From Caballeronia jiangsuensis (GTDB lineage: Bacteria; Pseudomonadota; Gammaproteobacteria; Burkholderiales; Burkholderiaceae), in assembly GCA_000648925.1 (NCBI GenBank), contig JFHF01000062.1, positions 1 to 39,084 of the forward strand: a DNA stretch of 39,084 nt, in the 5' to 3' direction. Positions 1 to 8,351 of the stretch are shown piece after piece. The notes under the pieces were generated by a model. The model saw nothing but the letters and a program-made list of their open reading frames with translations, ran no database searches and was not told where the DNA came from. The first letter of the stretch is position 1, and every line of letters starts with the position of its first letter. The translations under genes and the position numbers were made by a program.

Positions 1-89
1 ATTCCCAGCCTAAGCACTTCACACCGGCCGCGGCACAGACGATTGGCCTAATGGCCCGGCAATAGCGAGTGCCCTCACAAGCAGATAAT

Positions 90-318
90 GGCTTGGACCG
101 CGCACGGTCTGACAAGCCATAACCCAGAGCACGCTGGTTCAGCACCAAATAGCTCCGGCCCGCTACGCGGCCGATGGGTCAATCGGGTGCGCGCGCGCTT
201 CTTCTCGACGGTTTCCCTCGCATACCCAACGGCAGCGCGTAGCGCTGTGCCGAAGCTCTTTCGTGCTGAACCAGCGCCCGAAAACAACTAGCGCGTCAGA
301 CCGTGCGCGAGCCAAGCC
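90..318. repeat. Long interrupted palindrome (two ~100-bp inverted arms)
   Basis: The two halves are inverted copies of each other. Bases 90-113 match the reverse complement of 295-318 at 22 of 24 positions. An 18-bp diverged spacer follows in each arm, and then 132-145 is a perfect 14-bp inverted match to 263-276. Inside that, 146-159 matches 249-262 at 11 of 14, and shorter blocks continue towards the centre near 204. Equal spacing of the blocks in both arms shows a real palindromic architecture, not chance. Open frames of about 67-70 codons on both strands here are by-products of the symmetry, since their conceptual products resemble each other. I know no gene in it. It may be a non-autonomous element, a MITE-like repeat or a multicopy intergenic repeat. 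Confidence 0.7.
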
Positions 319-419
319 CGGTTGGTCCTGTGGGGGCGACACTTAGGCGAGTGCCACCGCGGGCTGGCAAGCATGGCCCACGTGCGTGTGACCGCGGGCT
401 TGAACGAGCTGCTTTCTTT

Positions 420-470
420 GGTTACTTTCTTTGCAGCAGCAAAGAAAGTAACCCCCGCCCCGGGGAGGGG
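420..470. repeat. REP-like double hairpin repeat
   Basis: A perfect 15-bp inverted repeat (420-434 and 439-453, 4-nt loop) starts with GGTTACTTTCTTTGC. It is followed directly by a GC-only palindrome (453-461 and 462-470, CCCCGCCCC against GGGGAGGGG with one mismatch). The combination matches, from memory, a dispersed intergenic repeat of Burkholderiaceae; copy number cannot be checked here. It lies 50 bp downstream of the xth stop codon and could shield the 3' end of that transcript. There is no U-tract after the stem, so it is not a classical terminator. Confidence 0.65.
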
Positions 471-520
471 CAGTGCTAATAGACCGACACGACCACAGGC
501 CATCCATAGAAGCCAGAACC

Positions 521-1309
521 TTACTTCTTCCCTTTCGCGATTTTCCAGTCGTAATCAATAGTCAGCGGCGCATGATCGCTAAACTTGATATCCCTGAAAA
601 TCGACGTCTTCTTCGCGGTCGCCGCAACTTCCTGCGTCGCGATCTGATAGTCGATACGCCACCCGACGTTCTTCGCATACGCCTGACCGCGATTGCTCCA
701 CCACGTGTACTGCTCGGGACGCTGATCCAGCGTGCGGAACACATCGACATAACCGACGTCGTCGAAGAGCTTCGTGAGCCACGCGCGCTCTTCCGGCAGG
801 CAACCCGAGTTCTTCTGGTTGCTCTTCCAGTTCTTGATGTCGATTTCCTTGTGCACGATGTTCACGTCGCCGCACAGAATCACCTCACGCTCTTTCGACA
901 GCGCGTCGAGATGCGGCATGAACTCGTCCATGAAGCGATACTTGGCCTGCTGACGCTCGTCGCCGCTCGACCCCGACGGCACGTACACCGACACCACCGA
1001 CAGCTTGCCGAAACGCGCTTCCACGTAGCGCCCTTCCGGATCGAACTCTGCCGAGCCGAAACCGATGATCACGTCGTCCGGCTCGTGACGCGTGTAAAGA
1101 CCCGCGCCGCTGTAACCCTTCTTCACCGCGTGCTGGAAATAGCCCTGAAAGCCGTGCGGCGCGAGAAATTCCGGCGTCAGGTCGTCTTGCGAGCACTTGA
1201 TTTCCTGCACGCAGACGACGTCGGATTTCTGCTCGCCGAACCAGTCGAAGAATCCTTTCTTGGCGGCCGAACGGATGCCGTTCAGATTGGCGGTAATCAC
1301 GCGAAACAT
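521..1309 (-). CDS. xth: Exodeoxyribonuclease III (AP endonuclease)
   Basis: This 262-residue protein of the EEP (endonuclease/exonuclease/phosphatase) superfamily should cut DNA 5' of abasic sites and remove damaged 3' ends in base-excision repair. Family motifs appear in order: CVQEIK with the metal-binding Glu near residue 34, the GDVNI stretch with Asp and Asn near 150, WRIDY near 225, and SDHAPL with the catalytic His near the C-terminus. Length is normal for ExoIII. The ATG at 1309 is chosen because family homology begins there (MFRVITANLNG) and a GAGGAAG ribosome site lies just upstream. An in-frame upstream extension has no homology. It follows the PPK2 gene by 26 bp on the same strand and may be co-transcribed with it. 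Confidence 0.95.
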   Translation of the reverse strand: MFRVITANLNGIRSAAKKGFFDWFGEQKSDVVCVQEIKCSQDDLTPEFLAPHGFQGYFQHAVKKGYSGAGLYTRHEPDDVIIGFGSAEFDPEGRYVEARFGKLSVVSVYVPSGSSGDERQQAKYRFMDEFMPHLDALSKEREVILCGDVNIVHKEIDIKNWKSNQKNSGCLPEERAWLTKLFDDVGYVDVFRTLDQRPEQYTWWSNRGQAYAKNVGWRIDYQIATQEVAATAKKTSIFRDIKFSDHAPLTIDYDWKIAKGKK

Positions 1310-1335
1310 ACGCTTCCTCTTTTTTTGAGTTCGTT

Positions 1336-2175
1336 TTATTCGACCTTCACGCCCTTGAGCGATTCCTTCGCGGGCGGAAATTCGAGCTTCATGTCCTGCA
1401 TCGTGCGCAACAGCAGTTCGGCGACCATCACGTTGCGATGCGTCTTCGAATTGCCCGGAATGATGTACCACGGCGCACATTCGGTCGACGTCGCGCCGAG
1501 CGTATCCGCATACGCCGCCTGATAGTCGTCCCACTCCTTGCGCGCGTCCAGATCGGAGACGTCGAACTTCCAGTGTTTCGTCGGATCGTCGATGCGCGCT
1601 TGCAGGCGCTCGCGCTGCTCGTCCTTCGAGATATGCAGGAAGCATTTGACGATGGTCGTGCCGCTATCGGCGAGCAGCGACTCGAAGTCGCGAATATGGC
1701 GATAACGCCGCTCGCATTCGTCGGCATCGATCTGCTTCAGCACGCGCGGCACGAGTACGTCTTCGTAGTGGCTGCGATTGAAGATCGCGAACTCGCCGGC
1801 CTGCGGCGCCTGCGCATGCACGCGCCACAGGAAATCGTGCGCGGCCTCGCGCTCCGACGGCGCACGAAACGGCACGATGCGCAGGCCGAGCGGATCGACA
1901 TCGTGGAATACCGCGCGCACGGTGCCGTCCTTGCCGCTCGTGTCCATGCCTTGCAGCACCAGCAGCACGCGGCGGCGGCGCTGCGCGTGAAGCTTCTCCT
2001 GAAGGTCGTCGAGTTGCACGCCGATTGCCGTGAGGCGTTCGCGATCTTCATCTTTCGAGCCGCTCGAAAACGGCTTCGCGGCGGGATCGATCGCGCTCAG
2101 GTCGAACGGCTTCAGCTTCTTGCCGCCGTCGAAGAATGGCACGCGAAAGTCGTCGAGTCCGGGTTTCTTAGCCAT
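1336..2175 (-). CDS. ppk2: Polyphosphate kinase 2 family nucleotide phosphotransferase
   Basis: A 279-residue PPK2-family kinase, which moves phosphate between polyphosphate and nucleotides (usually toward NDP or NTP) in the cytoplasm. The Walker A-like loop GMDTSGKDGT is at 76-85, the Walker B-like stretch FNRSHYEDVL at 132-141, and a basic lid region follows at about 165-215. It is a single-domain enzyme, so not the long PPK1. The length fits the short one-domain classes, but I cannot assign AMP, ADP or GDP preference from sequence. It lies 26 bp upstream of xth on the same strand and is separated from gatB by a terminator, so it probably has its own promoter in the short gap above 2175. 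Confidence 0.88.
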   Translation of the reverse strand: MAKKPGLDDFRVPFFDGGKKLKPFDLSAIDPAAKPFSSGSKDEDRERLTAIGVQLDDLQEKLHAQRRRRVLLVLQGMDTSGKDGTVRAVFHDVDPLGLRIVPFRAPSEREAAHDFLWRVHAQAPQAGEFAIFNRSHYEDVLVPRVLKQIDADECERRYRHIRDFESLLADSGTTIVKCFLHISKDEQRERLQARIDDPTKHWKFDVSDLDARKEWDDYQAAYADTLGATSTECAPWYIIPGNSKTHRNVMVAELLLRTMQDMKLEFPPAKESLKGVKVE

Positions 2176-2202
2176 GTCTCTTTGTTCTTGGGTTCGCCAA
2201 TG

Positions 2203-2240
2203 AAAAACGGGCTGCTGCCAGGCTCAACCGGCAGCAGCCC
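2203..2240 (-). terminator. Rho-independent terminator of gatCAB
   Basis: A perfect 11-bp stem (2209-2219 with 2230-2240, 10-nt loop) is followed on the minus strand by a run of five T (2207-2203). It sits 25 bp after the gatB stop codon. Confidence 0.85.
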
Positions 2241-2265
2241 ATTCATCCCGCGTCGGGACAAGCTG

Positions 2266-3735
2266 TCAGGATAACTTTTTCTTCAGCAACTCGTTCACTT
2301 GCTGCGGATTCGCCTTGCCCTTGGTCGCCTTCATCGCCTGGCCGATCAGCGCGTTGAACGCCTTCTCCTTGCCCGCGCGGAATTCGTCGACCGATTTCTG
2401 GTTCGCCGCGAGCACTTCGTCGATGATCGCTTCGAGCGCGCCGGTGTCGGAAATCTGCTTCAGGCCCTTCGCGTCGATGATGCGATCCGCCGCTGCGTCG
2501 TCGGTCGCCTTCTCGTCCCAGATCGTCTGAAAGATGTCCTTCGCGATCTTGTTGGAGATGGTGCCGTCGGCGATGCGCTGAAGGATCAGCGCGAGCTGCG
2601 CGGCAGACACCGGCGATTCGCCGATGTCGAGCGATTCGCGGTTCAGTTGCGCGGAGACGTCGCCCATCATCCAGTTCGCGGCGATCTTCGCCTGTGCCGC
2701 GCCCGCCTTCTGCACGAGCGCTTCGAAATACGACGCCATCGCCTTCGACGACGTCAGCACGCCCGCGTCATACGGCGTGAGGCCGTAGGTATCGACGAAG
2801 CGCTTCTGCATGTCCGCCGGAAGCTCGGGCATTTCGCCCTTCACGCGCTCGACCCACGACGACTCGATCACGAGCGGCATCAGGTCGGGGTCCGGAAAAT
2901 AGCGGTAATCGTGCGCGTCTTCCTTGCTGCGCATCGAGCGCGTTTCGCGCTTGTCCGGATCGTAAAGGCGCGTTTCCTGAACCACCGTGCCGCCGTCTTC
3001 GATCAGTTCGATCTGACGACGCACTTCGTACTGAATCGCTTCTTCGAGAAAACGGAACGAGTTCAGGTTCTTGATCTCGGCGCGCGTGCCGAATTCCTTC
3101 TGGCCGACCGGACGCACCGACACGTTCGCGTCGCAACGGAACGAACCTTCCTGCATGTTGCCGTCACAAATGCCGAGCCACACGACGAGGCCATGCAGCG
3201 CCTTCGCATACGCGACCGCTTCCGCCGCGCTGCGCATTTCCGGCTCCGTGACGATCTCGAGCAGCGGCGTGCCCGCGCGATTCAGGTCGATGCCCGTCAT
3301 GCCCGCGAAGTCTTCGTGCAGCGACTTGCCCGCGTCCTCTTCGAGGTGCGCGCGCGTCAGGTTGACGGTCTTCGAGTACGCTTCCTTGCCCGTCTTTTCG
3401 TTGGCCGGAACCTGGATCGTGATCTGACCGCCCTGCACGACCGGAATCTCGTATTGGCTGATCTGATAGCCCTTCGGAAGATCCGGATAGAAGTAGTTCT
3501 TGCGCGCGAAGATGCTGCGCGGTGCGATGTGCGCGCCGATCGACAGGCCGAAGCGGATCGCGCGCTCGACGGCGCCGCGGTTCATCACGGGCAGCACGCC
3601 GGGCAACGCGAGATCGACGGGACTCGCCTGCGAGTTCGGGCTCGCGCCGAACTGAGTGGGCGCGCCCGAGAAAATCTTGGAGACGGTGGAAAGCTGCGCG
3701 TGCGTTTCCAGACCGATGACGACTTCCCACTGCAT
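2266..3735 (-). CDS. gatB: Asp/Glu-tRNA(Asn/Gln) amidotransferase subunit B
   Basis: A 489-residue GatB. In the GatCAB complex this subunit binds misacylated Glu-tRNA(Gln) or Asp-tRNA(Asn) and phosphorylates the acyl group before amidation by ammonia from GatA. The start MQWEVVIGLETHAQL, the YFYPDLPKGYQISQ block near 85-100, the HLEEDAGKS block and the C-terminal YqeY-like tail (ending NELLKKKLS) are typical. The ATG at 3735 has GGGAG upstream. It is 2 bp from the gatA stop codon, so translation is likely coupled. Presence of GatCAB implies the organism lacks a direct route for at least one of Gln-tRNA or Asn-tRNA. Confidence 0.97.
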   Translation of the reverse strand: MQWEVVIGLETHAQLSTVSKIFSGAPTQFGASPNSQASPVDLALPGVLPVMNRGAVERAIRFGLSIGAHIAPRSIFARKNYFYPDLPKGYQISQYEIPVVQGGQITIQVPANEKTGKEAYSKTVNLTRAHLEEDAGKSLHEDFAGMTGIDLNRAGTPLLEIVTEPEMRSAAEAVAYAKALHGLVVWLGICDGNMQEGSFRCDANVSVRPVGQKEFGTRAEIKNLNSFRFLEEAIQYEVRRQIELIEDGGTVVQETRLYDPDKRETRSMRSKEDAHDYRYFPDPDLMPLVIESSWVERVKGEMPELPADMQKRFVDTYGLTPYDAGVLTSSKAMASYFEALVQKAGAAQAKIAANWMMGDVSAQLNRESLDIGESPVSAAQLALILQRIADGTISNKIAKDIFQTIWDEKATDDAAADRIIDAKGLKQISDTGALEAIIDEVLAANQKSVDEFRAGKEKAFNALIGQAMKATKGKANPQQVNELLKKKLS

Positions 3736-3737
3736 GT

Positions 3738-5231
3738 TCACACTCCCGATGCCGATGGTGCCTTGCGGTGCCAGTCGGTCGCGCGCTGGAACGCGTCGGC
3801 GACCTGGAGCATCCGGGCTTCGTTGAAATAGTTGCCGACGATCTGCAGGCCGACCGGACGACTCGCATTCGCGCCCGCGCCGAAGCCGCACGGCACGCTC
3901 ATGCCGGGCAGGCCCGCGAGGCTCACGGACAGCGTGTAGATATCGGCGAGATACATCTGCACGGGATCGTCGGTCTTCTCGCCGAGATTCCACGCGACGG
4001 ACGGCGCGACCGGCCCCATGATGACGTCGCAGTGCGTGAACGCTTCCTGGAAATCCCGCGCGATGATGCGGCGGATCTTCTGCGCCTGCAGGTAGTACGC
4101 GTCGTAATAGCCGTGCGACAGCACATACGTGCCGACCAGAATCCGGCGCTTCACCTCCGGCCCGAAGCCTTCCGCCCGCGACTTCTTGTACATGTCGAGC
4201 AGATCGCGATACTCGGCCGCGCGATGCCCGTAGCGCACGCCATCGAAGCGCGACAGGTTCGACGATGCCTCCGCCGGCGCGATGATGTAGTACACGGGAA
4301 TCGACAGCTCAGTCTGCGGCAGCGACACCTCGACGAGCGTCGCGCCGAGCGCTTCGTATTGCTTCAACGCCGCGTCGATGGACGCGCGCACATCGTCGGC
4401 GAGACCGGCGCCGAAGTACTCCTTCGGCATGCCGATGCGCAGGCCCGCGAGCGGCTTGCCCGCATCGCCGCCGTTCCACGTCTTGCCGAGATAGCGCGTG
4501 TAGTCTTCGTTCTCGCGTTGCAGGCTGGTCGAGTCGCGCTCGTCGAAGCCGCCCATCGCGTTCAGCAGCAGCGCGCAGTCGTGCGCGGTCTGCGCCATCG
4601 GGCCGCCCTGATCCAGCGACGATGCGAACGCGATCATTCCGTAACGCGAAACGCGGCCGTACGTCGGCTTGATGCCCGTGATGCCGGTGAACGACGCGGG
4701 CTGGCGGATCGAGCCGCCGGTGTCGGTGCCGGTCGCGGCGGGCGCGAGACGCGCGGCCACGGCAGCCGCCGAGCCGCCCGACGAGCCGCCCGGCACCGCC
4801 TTGGAATCCCACGGATTCTTCACCGCGCCGAAGTACGAATTCTCGTTGGACGAGCCCATCGCGAACTCGTCCATGTTGGTCTTGCCGAGGCACACCATGC
4901 CGGCGTGCTTCAGACGATCCACGACGGTCGCATCGAACGGGCTCGCGTAGTTTTCGAGCATGTGCGAGCCGGCCGTCGACGCCCATCCGCGCGTGACGAA
5001 CACGTCCTTGTGCGCGATCGGCAGGCCCGTGAGCGCACCGGCATTGCCTTGCGCGATGAGGGCGTCGGCGGCTTTCGCCTGTTCGAGCGTGAGCTCGGAA
5101 TCGACGCCGATGAACGCGTTCAACGCCTTCGCGGCCTCGATGCGCTGCAGATACGACTGCGCCAGTTCGACCGCGGAGACTTCCTTCGAGTCGAGCGCCG
5201 CGCGCAGTTCGGTCAAGCTCTTTTGATGCAT
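3738..5231 (-). CDS. gatA: Asp/Glu-tRNA(Asn/Gln) amidotransferase subunit A
   Basis: A 497-residue amidase-signature protein that releases ammonia from glutamine and passes it to GatB. The Lys-Ser-Ser catalytic triad is visible: Lys75 in AHKDVF, Ser150 in GGSSGGS and Ser174 in DTGGS. The 24-residue spacing between the two serines is that of the family. The start at 5231 (MHQKSLTELR) is where homology begins. A longer in-frame extension upstream covers the gap to gatC and has no family similarity. Middle gene of gatC-gatA-gatB. Confidence 0.97.
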   Translation of the reverse strand: MHQKSLTELRAALDSKEVSAVELAQSYLQRIEAAKALNAFIGVDSELTLEQAKAADALIAQGNAGALTGLPIAHKDVFVTRGWASTAGSHMLENYASPFDATVVDRLKHAGMVCLGKTNMDEFAMGSSNENSYFGAVKNPWDSKAVPGGSSGGSAAAVAARLAPAATGTDTGGSIRQPASFTGITGIKPTYGRVSRYGMIAFASSLDQGGPMAQTAHDCALLLNAMGGFDERDSTSLQRENEDYTRYLGKTWNGGDAGKPLAGLRIGMPKEYFGAGLADDVRASIDAALKQYEALGATLVEVSLPQTELSIPVYYIIAPAEASSNLSRFDGVRYGHRAAEYRDLLDMYKKSRAEGFGPEVKRRILVGTYVLSHGYYDAYYLQAQKIRRIIARDFQEAFTHCDVIMGPVAPSVAWNLGEKTDDPVQMYLADIYTLSVSLAGLPGMSVPCGFGAGANASRPVGLQIVGNYFNEARMLQVADAFQRATDWHRKAPSASGV

Positions 5232-5299
5232 TGCAGTTCCCTGATGAGCGCGGGCATTCGATCCGCGCGCAATGTCACTTGATGGGCGCGTAAAGCGCC

Positions 5300-5599
5300 T
5301 CATTCGATCACCTTCGGCACGAGATAGAGCCCGTCCTGCACGGCAGGCGCGGAACGCTGGAACTCTTCGCGCTCGACACGCTCTGAGACAGCGTCGTCAC
5401 GCAGACGCAGCGCGACTTCCTCGATCTGCTCGATCGGATGCGCGAGCGGTTCGATGCCGGTCGTATCGACGGCCTGCATCTGCTCGACGAGACCGAAAAA
5501 ATCGTTGAGGCGCGCGAGCGTGGGTTCGGCTTCGTGGTCGGGCAATTCGAGCCGCGCGAGGTGCGCGATGCGTTTTACGTCGGTCAGGGTCAAAGACAT
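5300..5599 (-). CDS. gatC: Asp/Glu-tRNA(Asn/Gln) amidotransferase subunit C
   Basis: A 99-residue GatC, the small subunit that wraps around and stabilises the GatA-GatB interface. The N-terminal helix (VKRIAHLARLEL), the central helix with FFGLVEQMQAVDT and the C-terminal DGLYLVPKVIE are characteristic. First gene of the operon, with 68 bp before gatA. The ribosome site is weak. A perfect TATAAT on the minus strand lies 140 bp upstream. Confidence 0.95.
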   Translation of the reverse strand: MSLTLTDVKRIAHLARLELPDHEAEPTLARLNDFFGLVEQMQAVDTTGIEPLAHPIEQIEEVALRLRDDAVSERVEREEFQRSAPAVQDGLYLVPKVIE

Positions 5600-5975
5600 G
5601 GAATCACCGGAGAAAGCGTGGACAGCCTCAATCTCGAAAACCTTCGCTGTGACAGCCAGTTACGATCTTGAAAGGAGCCCTCGGAAGCAGGTCTGGCGAT
5701 GGCATAAAGTGCCATCCTTTTCCTATAGATGCCCACAAATTATAAGGTATCATTACACGTTCGACTCACCCCTGGAACGGCTTGTCAGCGGCTTTCTCCC
5801 CAAATCATTGAATTGCGAGAAACGTTTGCGTACGGCGTTCCATTCTGCGGTAGATTTCTTCCCGGATTTGCACTTCGCGGCGAGCGTTCGCTGCCCCGGC
5901 AAACCGTTATTTTTTCCGCTGCCGTCCCCGGCGCTCCTCGCGACGAACGGCCACCCAGCGAGACAGGATTTTTGA
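5600..5975. other. Divergent intergenic region gatC | mreB
   Basis: 376 bp separate two divergent essential operons, and this is the most AT-rich stretch in its neighbourhood (about 5710-5760). It contains the minus-strand TATAAT at 5739-5744, a small hairpin (GATGGCA 5698-5704 with TGCCATC 5710-5716), and a weak plus-strand candidate promoter (TTGCGT 5826-5831, 19-bp spacer, TAGATT 5851-5856) that would give mreB a 110-nt leader. I see no credible gene. Confidence 0.6.
5739..5744 (-). promoter_or_regulatory. Candidate -10 box for gatCAB
   Basis: A perfect sigma70 -10 hexamer TATAAT read on the minus strand, 140 bp upstream of gatC. No good -35 hexamer is found at 16-18 bp (GAGTCG at 17 bp is poor), so activity would depend on an activator or on other contacts. 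Confidence 0.45.
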
Positions 5976-7019
5976 ATGTTCGGTTTTTTGCGCAGCTATT
6001 TCTCCAACGACCTGGCGATTGACCTCGGCACCGCCAACACGCTGATTTACATGCGCGGCAAGGGCATCGTCCTCGACGAACCTTCGGTCGTTTCCATTCG
6101 CCAAGAAGGCGGCCCCAACGGCAAGAAGACGATTCAGGCGGTAGGCAAGGAAGCCAAGCAGATGCTCGGCAAAGTGCCGGGCAACATCGAGGCTATCCGC
6201 CCGATGAAGGACGGCGTGATCGCCGACTTCACCGTCACCGAGCAGATGATCAAGCAGTTCATCAAGACCGCTCACGAATCCCGCATGTTCTCGCCGTCGC
6301 CGCGCATCATCATCTGCGTGCCGTGCGGCTCCACGCAGGTCGAGCGTCGCGCGATCAAGGAAGCGGCGCACGGCGCGGGCGCGTCGCAGGTCTATCTGAT
6401 CGAAGAACCGATGGCCGCTGCAATCGGCGCGGGCCTGCCGGTCTCGGAAGCCACCGGCTCGATGGTCGTCGACATCGGCGGCGGCACGACCGAAGTCGGC
6501 GTCATCTCGCTCGGCGGCATCGTGTACAAGGGCTCGGTGCGAGTCGGCGGCGACAAGTTCGACGAGGCCATCGTCAACTACATCCGCCGCAACTACGGCA
6601 TGCTGATCGGCGAGCAAACCGCCGAAGCCATCAAGAAGGAAATCGGTTCGGCGTTCCCCGGCTCCGAAGTGAAGGAAATGGAAGTCAAGGGCCGCAACCT
6701 GTCCGAAGGCATTCCGCGCAGCTTCACTATTTCGAGCAACGAAATTCTCGAAGCGCTGACGGACCCGCTGAACCAGATCGTGTCGTCGGTGAAGATCGCG
6801 CTGGAACAGACGCCGCCGGAACTCGGCGCGGACATCGCCGAGCGCGGCATGATGCTGACGGGCGGCGGCGCGCTCCTGCGCGACCTCGACCGCCTGCTCG
6901 CGGAAGAAACCGGCCTTCCGGTGCTCGTCGCCGAAGATCCGCTGACTTGCGTGGTGCGCGGTTCGGGCATGGCGCTCGAACGCATGGACAAGCTCGGCAG
7001 CATCTTCTCGTACGAGTGA
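5976..7019 (+). CDS. mreB: Rod shape-determining protein MreB (bacterial actin)
   Basis: A 347-residue actin-fold ATPase that polymerises under the inner membrane and positions the lateral wall synthesis machinery. The N-terminal amphipathic stretch MFGFLRSYF and phosphate-1 loop DLGTANTLIY are followed by the catalytic segment IEEPMAAAIGAG, phosphate-2 VVDIGGGTTEVG and the adenosine loop TGGGALLRDLD. Length is standard. The start has AGGA 8 bp upstream. First gene of the mreB-mreC-mreD-mrdA-rodA cluster. A hairpin without a U-tract lies between it and mreC, which may let mreB be made in excess of the membrane partners. Confidence 0.98.
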   Translation: MFGFLRSYFSNDLAIDLGTANTLIYMRGKGIVLDEPSVVSIRQEGGPNGKKTIQAVGKEAKQMLGKVPGNIEAIRPMKDGVIADFTVTEQMIKQFIKTAHESRMFSPSPRIIICVPCGSTQVERRAIKEAAHGAGASQVYLIEEPMAAAIGAGLPVSEATGSMVVDIGGGTTEVGVISLGGIVYKGSVRVGGDKFDEAIVNYIRRNYGMLIGEQTAEAIKKEIGSAFPGSEVKEMEVKGRNLSEGIPRSFTISSNEILEALTDPLNQIVSSVKIALEQTPPELGADIAERGMMLTGGGALLRDLDRLLAEETGLPVLVAEDPLTCVVRGSGMALERMDKLGSIFSYE

Positions 7020-7109
7020 TCTCCCTGCTGAAGGCTTTCGCTCTCCGTCCCCTGAGCGCAATGGTCTTCGACGCGACAACGAAACACGCCCGCGTAACGC
7101 GGCGGGCGC

Positions 7110-7134
7110 ACGGCCCGGCATCTGTCCGGGCCGT
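7110..7134 (+). other. Stem-loop between mreB and mreC
   Basis: A 9-bp perfect stem (7110-7118 with 7126-7134, 7-nt loop) sits 91 bp after mreB and 84 bp before mreC. No T-run follows, so it is unlikely to be an intrinsic terminator. It could be an RNA-processing or stability element that sets different levels of MreB and MreC. That role is inferred from position only. Confidence 0.4.
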
Positions 7135-7217
7135 TGTCGAAACAGCGTAGGGCAGGTTCGCCACCGGCGATAAAACCTGCAGCATCGATCCATCCGTTCA
7201 CGCCCTCGGCGCCGACC

Positions 7218-8351
7218 ATGGAATACAGTCCGCCGCCACTTTTCAAGCAAGGCCCTTCCGCGCTCGCGCGCCTGATCTTCTTCGTGGTGCTCGCCATCGC
7301 GCTGCTCATTTCAGATGCGCGCTACAGCACGCTGGAAATCGTTCGCGGGATGCTCGGCGCGGGGCTTTACCCGTTGCAGCGCGCCGCGCTGGTGCCGCGC
7401 GACATCTTCATGGGCGCGGCCGATCTCGCCGTGACGAGCGCGACCCTGCGCAGCCAGAACGCGAAACTGGCCGACAAAAATCTGGAACTGTCCGTGAAAG
7501 CCGGCGATTCGGCGCAGCTCGCCATCGAGAACGCGCATTTGCGCGCGCTGCTCAATCTGCAATCGCGCGCGACCACCGAAGAAACGCCCGCCGAAATCCA
7601 GTACGACACGCGCGATCCGTTCACGCAGAAAGTCGTGATCGGCAAAGGTTCGCAGCAGAATATCCAGGATGGCGCGCCGGTCGTCACGGAAGACGGTGTG
7701 ATCGGCCAGGTCACGCGCGTGTTTCCGCTGCAATCGGAAGTCACGCTTCTCACCGACAAGGATCAGGCCGTGCCGGTGCAAATCGCGCGCACCGGATTGC
7801 GTAGCGTGATTTACGGAACGCCGAAGGGCGACACGCTCGATCTTCGCTTCGTGCCGATCAGCGCCGACGTGCAAGCCGGCGATGAACTCGTCACGAGCGG
7901 CCTCGACGGCATCTATCCGCCGGGATTGCGGGTCGCGAAGGTGCTGCGCGTCGACAAGCAGGCGGACACGGCGTTCGCGCGAGTCGTCTGCGTGCCGATC
8001 GCGGCGGTGCGCGGCGCGCGTCAGTTGCTCGTGCTGCATTACAACGTCAACGTACCGCCGAATCCGATCGAAGTCGAAGCGGCCGCGGCTGCCAAGGAAG
8101 CGAAGGAAAACAAGGGCAAGAAGAAGGCCGCGCCCAAGGCGGCGGCAGCGGCGGGCGCAAGCGGCGCATCGGCGCCTGCGGGCGCGTCCGCTCCGACGCC
8201 CGGCTCCGCGGTCGCGGCGACCGCGCCGGCCAAGCCCGTCGAGGCTCCGCCGGCGAAGGCCGCGGCGCCCAAGGCGGCATCGGGCGCGGCGGCGAAGCCG
8301 TCGAAGAAGGCGCATGCGCCGAAACCCGCATCCTCGGGAGCCGCGCGATGA
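7218..8351 (+). CDS. mreC: Rod shape-determining protein MreC
   Basis: A 377-residue bitopic membrane protein linking MreB to PBP2. A short cytoplasmic start is followed by one membrane helix (about 18-33), a coiled-coil segment (about 72-115) and the periplasmic beta domain (about 125-275, ending LLVLHYN). Beyond about residue 285 lies a 90-residue low-complexity tail rich in Ala, Lys and Pro, which is not part of the core fold. The ATG at 7218 (MEYSPPPLFKQ) is preferred over the in-frame ATG at 7134, because family similarity begins there and 7134 falls in the hairpin. The ribosome site is weak. The last 4 bases overlap mreD (ATGA). Confidence 0.94.
   Translation: MEYSPPPLFKQGPSALARLIFFVVLAIALLISDARYSTLEIVRGMLGAGLYPLQRAALVPRDIFMGAADLAVTSATLRSQNAKLADKNLELSVKAGDSAQLAIENAHLRALLNLQSRATTEETPAEIQYDTRDPFTQKVVIGKGSQQNIQDGAPVVTEDGVIGQVTRVFPLQSEVTLLTDKDQAVPVQIARTGLRSVIYGTPKGDTLDLRFVPISADVQAGDELVTSGLDGIYPPGLRVAKVLRVDKQADTAFARVVCVPIAAVRGARQLLVLHYNVNVPPNPIEVEAAAAAKEAKENKGKKKAAPKAAAAAGASGASAPAGASAPTPGSAVAATAPAKPVEAPPAKAAAPKAASGAAAKPSKKAHAPKPASSGAAR

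Noticed and set aside
88..291. Open frames of 67-70 codons on both strands
   Set aside because: They fall in the palindrome at 90-318 and mirror each other because of the inverted repeat. No ribosome site or family support.
473..1522. Long open frame opposite xth and similar antisense frames throughout
   Set aside because: High-GC codon bias leaves the antisense strand open. Products are Arg/His-rich and without motifs, while the sense genes are clearly recognised families.
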